The notes below the pieces were generated by a model. That model did not search any database, was not told where the DNA came from, and was given only the letters and a program-made list of their open reading frames with translations. From Bacteroidales bacterium (GTDB taxonomy: Bacteria > Bacteroidota > Bacteroidia > Bacteroidales > UBA932), in the NCBI GenBank assembly GCA_024401915.1, contig JAKSKA010000065.1, positions 1-7,568 on the forward strand: a stretch of DNA of 7,568 nt. Direction: 5' to 3'. Both the position numbers and the translations under genes were made by a program. Within the stretch, counting starts at the first letter, position 1. Each line of letters opens with the position of its first letter. Shown here in pieces: positions 1 to 5,484 of this stretch.

Positions 1-1139
1 CCGCTGAGGGAAACGATGATACAGAAGATCATAGCGTTCGAAGGAGTGCCATATCTGGGGCTGATCTTTCCGAACACGGGAGGAAGATAGCCGTCGCGGC
101 TCATCGAGTACATAAGGCGGCTGGAGGCGAGATAGAAGCCCATTATTCCGGACAGGACCGCGCAGGACACAGCAGTGCCGACAAGCACCTTGCCGAACAC
201 GCCGAGTATGTTTTCAGCGGCGATCAGGAGTACCCACTCCCCTGCCATCACGCGTTCCGGCCAGTTCTCGCAGGCTGCAGCGGCAACCGTATTGTTCGCA
301 ATATAGACAAAGCAGCCGAATAGGATGGCGATGACCATAATACCCATCACCTTGCGGTAGGAGAACTTGAACTCCTCGGCGGCCTGCGGGATCGTATCGA
401 AACCGACGAATGCCCAGGGAGCGATCGCGAAGGTGGCGAGGATCGCGGAAAGGACACCCTGGCGGCCGACGTGCGCAAAGGCACCGATATCCGCAGTCGA
501 GGCCGATGCCTGCATTGCGGCAGCCTTGTCGAATCCCCACATCGGGTGCATATTGAGCACGCTCGCCTTGTCGCTCACGATGGCGGCGATCACGAGGATC
601 AGTATCGACCCGGCCAGAAGGCTCGCGAGCACCGTCTGCACGAAGCCCGCCTTCTTGACGCCGATGATGTTGAGCCATCCGAAAAGGATCAGTATCGCCA
701 TCGCGAACATCATCTCGCCAGCCCAGACGTCGAAGCCCGCCACGCTGTAGTGGAAGCCCCATTTCAGAATGTCGGCACCACCGTCCAGACCATCGACGAT
801 AAGCCCGATTGCCGTCGAGTTCATCGGCACGTTGGTAAGGTATGCGGCGACAAGGAACCAGCCGCAAAGATAGGCGGGAGCCTTTCCGAAGCAGTTCTTG
901 GTGAAGGTGAACTCACCTCCCGCCTTCGGGAACTTCGGCACCATATAGGCATACGCAAAAGCGATGATGATCATCACGAGGGCACCGAGGACCATCGCGA
1001 TGGCCGTTCCCTCTACGCCGGAATTCGGGAGGAATTTCTTTCCCGGATTGATGAATGAACCCCAGCCGATGATGCAGCCGAAGGCGATTGCCCAGACGTG
1101 TGTCGGGGACAGCTGTCTCTGTAATCCTGTCTTTGCCAT
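1..1139 (-). CDS. APC-superfamily amino acid permease (3' end off the window)
   Basis: Read directly from the minus strand: ATG at 1139-1137, then 379 open codons running off the left edge, so the last membrane segments are missing. The protein is strongly hydrophobic with repeated membrane segments (about residues 13-33, 45-67, 88-112, 140-160, 167-188, 228-250, 264-284, 303-340). Family marks are IIGWGSF at 24-29, where APC permeases usually have a Gly-rich GxG unwound helix; PKAGGEFTF near 71-79; FVGFDTIPQAAEEF at 244-257; and SRLMYSMSRDGYLPPVF at 340-356. These fit an inner-membrane amino acid or amine importer; the substrate cannot be read from sequence. The start lies 2 bases after the stop of the HTH-Gfo/Idh gene and has no clear ribosome binding site, which suggests translational coupling and co-regulation. 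Family call firm, substrate unknown. Confidence 0.92.
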   Translation of the reverse strand, partial: MAKTGLQRQLSPTHVWAIAFGCIIGWGSFINPGKKFLPNSGVEGTAIAMVLGALVMIIIAFAYAYMVPKFPKAGGEFTFTKNCFGKAPAYLCGWFLVAAYLTNVPMNSTAIGLIVDGLDGGADILKWGFHYSVAGFDVWAGEMMFAMAILILFGWLNIIGVKKAGFVQTVLASLLAGSILILVIAAIVSDKASVLNMHPMWGFDKAAAMQASASTADIGAFAHVGRQGVLSAILATFAIAPWAFVGFDTIPQAAEEFKFSYRKVMGIMVIAILFGCFVYIANNTVAAAACENWPERVMAGEWVLLIAAENILGVFGKVLVGTAVSCAVLSGIMGFYLASSRLMYSMSRDGYLPPVFGKISPRYGTPSNAMIFCIIVSLS

Positions 1140-1141
1140 TC

Positions 1142-2290
1142 TTATATGATTTTATTTTGGATATCTATCATCTTGAGCAGTTCCTCACGAGTGACATATT
1201 CCCGTGGGTCCCTGCGGTTTATCTTGTCCGAAAGCACACGGATCTCATAACGGAGCCCGTCGGCCTCATAAGGGAAGAAATACTTCTTGTTCTCGGCCGG
1301 ATTCTCGAACCTGACCTCGAAATAATCAGGCTTCCACCAGGGGGCGGGGACATAGATATAGCCTCTCGTCCCGGATATGACCAGACTGCCCTCGCTCTTC
1401 ACGCCGACCCCGACCTTAAGGGAGCCGGACGCCCTGTCGAATTCCAGGATGGAGTGGGTGAACAGGGCCTTGGAGCCTTCGCGCCTCACCACGCTGCTGA
1501 CGTGGCGGCAACCGGTGCCGAAGATCTTGAAGAAAGCCAGCAGCGGATAGCTTAGGTTCTCGAGCATCCTCTCGTTTGCGAAATCGACGGGCACTGCGTC
1601 CGGAAGCAGGTTCGTGACCGTTGCGCTCACATCCACAGCCTCCCCGATGATCCCCGATTTCGCGACAACCATCATCTGGCTGAAAGAAGGGCAGTAAGCC
1701 GTCTTCAAGGCGGGAAGCACCACGAGATTCCTGCGCGCCGCAGCCTTGAGCAGTTCTTCAGCCTCCGTGCGTTTTGTGGTGAAAGGCATCTCGCACAGCA
1801 CGTGACGGCCATTTTCAACTGCCTCCATAGCATACTGGAAATGAGTATCCACCGGTGATGCGACATATACGGCATCGACAGCGGAAAGGAGTTCGGCATA
1901 GCCGGATGCGGCCCTCGGGATGCCATTCTTTTCACAGAAGGACTGGCACTTGACAACATCGGGATTATACGCCGCTGCGACTTCGACTCCGGGAACCGAA
2001 AGCGATTCACGCACAAAACGGCCGGCGATATTGCCGGTACCTACTATGCCTATCCTCACCGGGGCGGACTTTCCCCTGTAGGTCGAATCCGACGATACGG
2101 GCTCGCCAAGGGCCTCTTCGATCAGAGCCTGGCTTCTCGGGGATATGTTGCAGCGCCCGGAAAACCAGCGGCTGATCTCAGCCTCCTTTTTTCCGAGCAG
2201 CAGGGAAAAATCCTTCTGGGTCAATCCCCTTTTCTCAAGGATCGACCTGATATTGGAAACCACTTCCCTATTTCTGCACTCCTTTTCCAC
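1142..2290 (-). CDS. XRE helix-turn-helix / Gfo-Idh-MocA fold fusion, probable ligand-sensing regulator
   Basis: From GTG 2290 the protein is 382 residues. Residues about 10-62 form an XRE/HigA-antitoxin-like helix-turn-helix (GLTQKDFSLLLG, then EISRWFSGRCNIS). Residues about 78-200 form an NAD(P)-binding Rossmann fold with GIVGTGNIAG at 81-90. The rest is the Gfo/Idh/MocA C-terminal domain, ending in the usual DGLRYEI and VTREELLKM segments. The family's catalytic EKP reads E-M-P (residues 167-169; ATG codon at 1789-1787), and the expected D-x-G-x-YP reads NLSYP (245-249). It is therefore probably not an active dehydrogenase; a sensor that binds NAD(P) or a sugar or amino-acid-like ligand and DNA is my inference. 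No in-frame ATG precedes the HTH. The open frame extends to TTG 2368 (408 aa), but the promoter at 2346-2315 would start transcription inside that extension, so GTG 2290 is preferred. It is the first gene of an operon with the permease. Confidence 0.88.
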   Translation of the reverse strand: MEKECRNREVVSNIRSILEKRGLTQKDFSLLLGKKEAEISRWFSGRCNISPRSQALIEEALGEPVSSDSTYRGKSAPVRIGIVGTGNIAGRFVRESLSVPGVEVAAAYNPDVVKCQSFCEKNGIPRAASGYAELLSAVDAVYVASPVDTHFQYAMEAVENGRHVLCEMPFTTKRTEAEELLKAAARRNLVVLPALKTAYCPSFSQMMVVAKSGIIGEAVDVSATVTNLLPDAVPVDFANERMLENLSYPLLAFFKIFGTGCRHVSSVVRREGSKALFTHSILEFDRASGSLKVGVGVKSEGSLVISGTRGYIYVPAPWWKPDYFEVRFENPAENKKYFFPYEADGLRYEIRVLSDKINRRDPREYVTREELLKMIDIQNKII

Positions 2291-2314
2291 CGTGCTTTTA
2301 TCCGTATTTTTCTG

Positions 2315-2346
2315 CAAAATTACCACGCCATTCAGTTTTAAAACAA
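2315..2346 (-). promoter_or_regulatory. Bacteroidetes-type promoter of the HTH-Gfo/Idh operon
   Basis: On the minus strand, TTG at 2346-2344, a 21-base spacer, then TAATTTTG at 2322-2315. This fits the known Bacteroides primary-sigma pattern (TTG near -33, TAnnTTTG near -7). The expected start is near 2309, leaving a leader of about 19 bases before GTG 2290. A second perfect TAATTTTG lies at 2364-2357, but I see no TTG at the right distance upstream of it. Confidence 0.6.
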
Positions 2347-2357
2347 TCAACTCTTGC

Positions 2358-2402
2358 AAAATTAACAATAATGAAAAGAATTTTTATATAATTGTTAATT
2401 TT
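2358..2402. repeat. Inverted repeat with 12-bp perfect arms, candidate operator
   Basis: AAAATTAACAAT at 2358-2369 is mirrored exactly by ATTGTTAATTTT at 2391-2402, with partial pairing continuing inward around a centre at 2380. It sits in the divergent region, just upstream of the proposed -33 element of the HTH-Gfo/Idh promoter, and covers the second TAATTTTG box. It is AT-only apart from one C/G pair, so it is more plausible as a protein-binding site on DNA than as a terminator. AT-rich sequence makes chance repeats more likely, though 12 matched bases is long. Confidence 0.55.
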
Positions 2403-2439
2403 CTTTCAATGTTAAGCGAAATCCATTTCAAAATGTTAA
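2393..2439 (+). repeat. Three TGTTAA direct repeats in the divergent region
   Basis: TGTTAA occurs at 2393-2398, 2410-2415 and 2434-2439; the last two are part of a longer AATGTTAAG repeated exactly at 2408-2416 and 2432-2440. The inverted form TTAACA is at 2362-2367. The clustering upstream of the Abi promoter fits repeated regulator-binding half-sites, but the words are short and AT-rich. Confidence 0.4.
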
Positions 2440-2465
2440 GTCATTATAATACCATTCCTAACCTA

Positions 2466-2496
2466 TTGGAGAGAGTATGGATTTTCAGTAATTTTG
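2466..2496 (+). promoter_or_regulatory. Bacteroidetes-type promoter of the Abi gene
   Basis: TTG at 2466-2468, a spacer of exactly 20 bases, then TAATTTTG at 2489-2496: a full match to the Bacteroides -33/-7 pattern. The expected start is about 2502, giving an 18-base leader before GTG 2520. This leader is nearly the same length as that of the divergent operon. The site supports a downstream start for the Abi gene, because in-frame ATGs at 2409 and 2433 would lie outside this transcript. Confidence 0.65.
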
Positions 2497-2509
2497 CGTT
2501 TGGCAAAAT
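2491..2509. promoter_or_regulatory. Palindrome ATTTTGC-N5-GCAAAAT over the Abi -7 box and start site
   Basis: ATTTTGC at 2491-2497 and GCAAAAT at 2503-2509 are perfect 7-bp inverted arms around 5 bases. The left arm lies within the -7 element and the right arm falls just past the expected transcription start. A repressor bound here would block the promoter, so it is a candidate operator. The left arm is partly dictated by the promoter consensus; the right arm is not. Confidence 0.5.
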
Positions 2510-2519
2510 ACACCGGAAC

Positions 2520-3422
2520 GTGAAAAAGGAATTTACAGGATTCTATCTGGACTTCGACCAGCTCATTGCGATGCTTCGCTCGCAGGGTCTGGAAATAGAG
2601 GGCGAGAAAAAATCGAAGAACATACTTTCCAACGTCAGCTATGCGAGGCTGAAAAGCTATCTCATCCCCCTGATGGAGGACAGGTCGACACACAGGTTCA
2701 AGCCCGGGGCCACCTTCGGCCAGGCCTATGCGCTCTACGGCTTCGACAGACGCCTCAGGGAACTCATTTTCCACGAGATGGAAAAATTCGAGATATCCCT
2801 CAGAACCCATATCGCCAACGCCACTTCCGGAGCCGAGAAGGGCTACTGGTTCATCAACCCCGACTATTTCAAGAACCCGAGGGACCACGCGAACCTCCTG
2901 AGGAAGATGCTCAGCGACATAAACCGTTCGGACAATGACGCGATCGTGCGTTTCAAGGAAAAATACTCCAACGACTTCCCTCCCTGCTGGCTCACCCTGG
3001 AAGCCACGTCGATGGGCACCCTCGCCATCATCTTCGCGGAGATGAAACCGGGTCCGTTCAAGTCGAGGATAGCCGACTACTATGGAATAAGCGAGGCCGT
3101 GCTGAATTCCTGGATACAGCATCTGGTCTATGTCAGGAACTACTGCGCCCACCACAACAGACTGTGGAACAAGCACCTGGCGGTCGAAGGGCTGGTTCCG
3201 GAAAGAACGAGGGACCCGTTCCCGGACCTCGAAGCAAAGGACTCCAGGAAGATTTACTTCACCCTCTGCGTGCTCAAGTACCTGGTCAACGTGATCAAGC
3301 CTGACAACAACTTCGCGCTCAGGCTCGTGAACCTCATAGACAGCTTCAAGACAGTACGGACGGAAAGCGAGATGGGCTTCCCGTCCGGATGGAGAGATGA
3401 CCCGTTCTGGAGGGTTTACTGA
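2520..3422 (+). CDS. Abi_2-family (AbiD/AbiF-like) abortive infection protein, HEPN ribonuclease fold
   Basis: Starting at GTG 2520 (MKKEFTGFYLDF) the protein is 300 residues, the usual size for Abi_2 proteins. Visible family signatures are the opening FDQLIAMLRSQGLEIE (12-27); NVSYARLKSYLIPL (38-51), where the family has a YYRLSGY-like segment; RRLRELIFHEMEKFEISLRT (77-96); CWLTLEATSMGTLAIIF (156-172); and RNYCAHHNRLWN (206-217). The last holds R206-x4-H211, the HEPN ribonuclease motif, intact. Known AbiD/AbiF members of lactococci stop phage growth at the cost of the host cell; RNA cleavage here is inferred from the HEPN motif. The reading frame stays open upstream to 2145 across the antisense HTH gene, but the promoter and the domain start argue against that extension. 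Base composition resembles its neighbours, so no recent transfer is evident. Its end overlaps the GTPase end. Confidence 0.92.
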   Translation: MKKEFTGFYLDFDQLIAMLRSQGLEIEGEKKSKNILSNVSYARLKSYLIPLMEDRSTHRFKPGATFGQAYALYGFDRRLRELIFHEMEKFEISLRTHIANATSGAEKGYWFINPDYFKNPRDHANLLRKMLSDINRSDNDAIVRFKEKYSNDFPPCWLTLEATSMGTLAIIFAEMKPGPFKSRIADYYGISEAVLNSWIQHLVYVRNYCAHHNRLWNKHLAVEGLVPERTRDPFPDLEAKDSRKIYFTLCVLKYLVNVIKPDNNFALRLVNLIDSFKTVRTESEMGFPSGWRDDPFWRVY

Positions 3423-4555
3423 ATCCCTTCGTCAGAGAGACAGGCGTCAAGCGCCGAAGCGATTGCCGCCTTGTCGAGATTGCGGCCTATGAAGACCAGC
3501 TTCTGCATCCTGTCCCCGTAAACGTCATCCCAGTCCCTGCGTAGTATGGGATCGGACATCAGCGCATTCTGCAGGTCCACGGCAGGCATTGTGGCATACC
3601 ACTGCCCGGCCTTCTTCATCGAGATCTGAGTACCGGCCTGTTCGAAGAGATAGCAGTTATCGGTATCATCCGCAAAATAGCACAGACCCTTGACCCTTAT
3701 TATCCCGGCAGGCCAGTGCTTGGCGACGAAATTGTCGAACTTGTTGATATCCAGCGGCGGACGGGAACAATAGACAAAGGTGCCTATGCCATATTCGTCC
3801 GCCTCGCCTTCCTCTTCGTTCTCCTCTACCTCACCCTCGACGCCTTCGACCCAGCCCGCGGAGCCTGAAACCGACTCGTAGTCGAAACGGCCGGTCCCGA
3901 CTACGCGGTCGATATCCACATCGGCATAATCGCACTCTATGATCTCGGCGCGCGACTGTAGCTGGCGTATGATGGAACGGAGCGTGGAGAGGTCCTCCTC
4001 AGAGACCATCGAAGCCTTGTTGAGAAGGATGACATCACAGAACTCTATCTGCTGGATCACGAGGCTTTCGATATCATCCTCGCCGAGGTTGCCGCGGAGC
4101 AGGTCCTTCGCGCAAGCGAACTCGTCCCTCATACGGAGGGCGTCCACGACGGTAACTATGCAGTCGAGCCTCGGCGTGCCGTAACGGTTCACCTCGCTTC
4201 CCATCGCAGGGATGGAACAGATCGTACGGGCGATGGGTTCCGGCTCGCATACCCCGCTCGCTTCAACCACGATATAATCGAAGCGGCCGGTCGCGGCTAT
4301 ATCCCTAAGCTGCTGGACAAGGTCCATTTTCAGGGTGCAGCAGATGCAACCGTTCTGGAGGGCCACGAGGCTGTCGTCCTTGAGTCCGACAACTCCTCCC
4401 TTGCCTATCAGGTCGGCATCTATGTTGACATCGCCGATATCATTGACTATGACCGCGAACTTGATTCCCCTGGTATTCGCGAGTATCTTGTTGACCAAGG
4501 TCGTTTTTCCGCTTCCCAGGTATCCGGTAAGCAAAAGTACAGGTATTTCTTTCAT
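3416..4555 (-). CDS. COG0523 / CobW-type GTPase, putative metallochaperone
   Basis: A 379-residue G3E-family P-loop GTPase. The N-terminal half has Walker A GYLGSGKTT (11-19), NDIGDVNID (38-46, the family's NEFGEVGID segment), the metal-binding C-x-C-C motif GCICC (69-73), Walker-B-like YIVVEASG (94-101) and NKAS (179-182) for guanine recognition. The CobW C-terminal domain spans about 256-372. Between the halves is a linker rich in acidic residues (236-254), where many relatives carry His-rich metal-binding stretches. Family members deliver Zn, Co or other metals to client enzymes in the cytoplasm; the metal here is not readable. It lies 15 bases downstream of a CDF efflux gene, so a metal-homeostasis role is well supported. 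No zinc-starvation operator is visible in front of it. The start ATG 4555 is the natural one, with no clear Shine-Dalgarno. Its stop overlaps the convergent Abi stop. Confidence 0.94.
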   Translation of the reverse strand: MKEIPVLLLTGYLGSGKTTLVNKILANTRGIKFAVIVNDIGDVNIDADLIGKGGVVGLKDDSLVALQNGCICCTLKMDLVQQLRDIAATGRFDYIVVEASGVCEPEPIARTICSIPAMGSEVNRYGTPRLDCIVTVVDALRMRDEFACAKDLLRGNLGEDDIESLVIQQIEFCDVILLNKASMVSEEDLSTLRSIIRQLQSRAEIIECDYADVDIDRVVGTGRFDYESVSGSAGWVEGVEGEVEENEEEGEADEYGIGTFVYCSRPPLDINKFDNFVAKHWPAGIIRVKGLCYFADDTDNCYLFEQAGTQISMKKAGQWYATMPAVDLQNALMSDPILRRDWDDVYGDRMQKLVFIGRNLDKAAIASALDACLSDEGIQ

Positions 4556-4570
4556 ATCTATTAACGGTTT

Positions 4571-5482
4571 TCAGGATTCCGGAGAGGCGTCCACGTCCTG
4601 CTTAATAGGTTCGACGTGGATGGCGACGTGGGTATTCTCTCCGTAGCGGTCCTTGATGGCGCTCTCGATTTCCGTGGCCCTGGCGTGCGCTTCGTGCAGC
4701 GTGATGTCTCCGCTCATCCTGATATGCATCTCGATGGCGAAACTGTTGCCTATGCGGCGCGTGCGCAGATGATGCGGGTCCGAAACATCGGGAAACGCGG
4801 ACACGAGGCCCAGTATCTCGTCTTCGGTCTCCTCCGGAAGCGAGCGTTCCATCAGCTCGCCGATACCATTGCGCAGCAGCTCCACGGCCACCTTGACGAT
4901 GAACACGCCGACAACGATGGACGCAATCGGATCGAGCACCGCCCAGTTGTTACCGAGCAGCACGGCTCCGCTTATGCCGAGCGCCGTCCCGACGGACGAG
5001 AGCGCATCGCTCCGATGATGCCAGGCATTAGCCTCGAGGGCCTGTGAATTGAGGTCACGTCCCTTGAGCCTGGTGTATTGGAAAATCAGTTCCTTCAGCA
5101 CGATGGACACGATGGCGGCCCAGAAAGCGAGCATCCCGGGAGACTGGATCGTACCGCCGCGGACCACCACGACGACACGGCTTATGCCGTTCCAGAATAT
5201 CCACAGGGCAACTCCGAGCAGGACCAGCGCCACACAGGTGGTCGCAAGGGTCTCGTACTTGCCGTGACCATAATCGTGGTTCTTGTCCTGCGGCTTGCCG
5301 CTGATGCGGACGAAGACGAGCACGATGATGTCGGTCACGAAATCGGAAAGCGAATGGACGGCATCGGCAATCATCGCGGCACTGTGGCCGAAAATGCCGG
5401 CGACGAACTTGAACGCCAGCAGCGCGGCATTGAGGAAGCCTCCTACAAGCGTCACCTTGATGATTTCGCGTTCCCTGTCCAT
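4571..5482 (-). CDS. Cation diffusion facilitator (CDF) family metal transporter
   Basis: 303 residues, typical for a bacterial CDF protein: six membrane segments followed by a cytoplasmic domain. The transport site is visible as H43-x3-D47 (AVHSLSD) in the second helix and H155-x3-D159 (HHRSD) in the fifth, equivalent to the DxxxD and HxxxD pairs of YiiP. D70-YG-H73-GKYE matches the second metal site of YiiP. The C-terminal domain (about 208-292) has the dimer metal-site histidines: H237 (DPHHLRTR), H253, H266 (LHEAHAR) and H289 (VAIHVEP). CDF proteins exchange protons for Zn, Mn, Fe or Co, exporting the metal. A His rather than Asp in helix 2 occurs in several CDF branches and does not by itself fix the metal. 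The start is 2 bases after argS and just before the GTPase gene, pointing to an operon. The gene is complete. Confidence 0.95.
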   Translation of the reverse strand: MDREREIIKVTLVGGFLNAALLAFKFVAGIFGHSAAMIADAVHSLSDFVTDIIVLVFVRISGKPQDKNHDYGHGKYETLATTCVALVLLGVALWIFWNGISRVVVVVRGGTIQSPGMLAFWAAIVSIVLKELIFQYTRLKGRDLNSQALEANAWHHRSDALSSVGTALGISGAVLLGNNWAVLDPIASIVVGVFIVKVAVELLRNGIGELMERSLPEETEDEILGLVSAFPDVSDPHHLRTRRIGNSFAIEMHIRMSGDITLHEAHARATEIESAIKDRYGENTHVAIHVEPIKQDVDASPES

Positions 5483-5484
5483 AA

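Noticed and set aside
214..1555. Several open frames overlapping the permease and fusion genes (214-867 minus; 367-750, 471-1058 and 1088-1555 plus)
   Set aside because: The minus-strand frame starting at 1139 gives an unbroken APC permease, and 1142-2290 gives an unbroken Gfo/Idh protein; the others are out-of-frame shadows.
2358..2402. Inverted repeat as an intrinsic terminator
   Set aside because: The stem has almost no GC, lies between two divergent promoters rather than after a gene, and no gene ends there.
2145..2519. N-terminal extension of the Abi frame to 2145 (425 aa)
   Set aside because: It runs antisense through the HTH coding region, has no family similarity, and lies upstream of a well-formed promoter at 2466-2496. 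In-frame ATGs at 2409 and 2433 are possible but also upstream of that promoter.
2463..3176. Minus-strand 237-aa frame opposite the Abi gene
   Set aside because: Shadow of the Abi reading frame; the plus strand has clear Abi_2 motifs throughout.
3416..4555. NKAS instead of NKxD in the GTPase as loss of GTP specificity
   Set aside because: The fourth guanine-binding residue varies in COG0523 proteins; Walker A and CxCC are intact.
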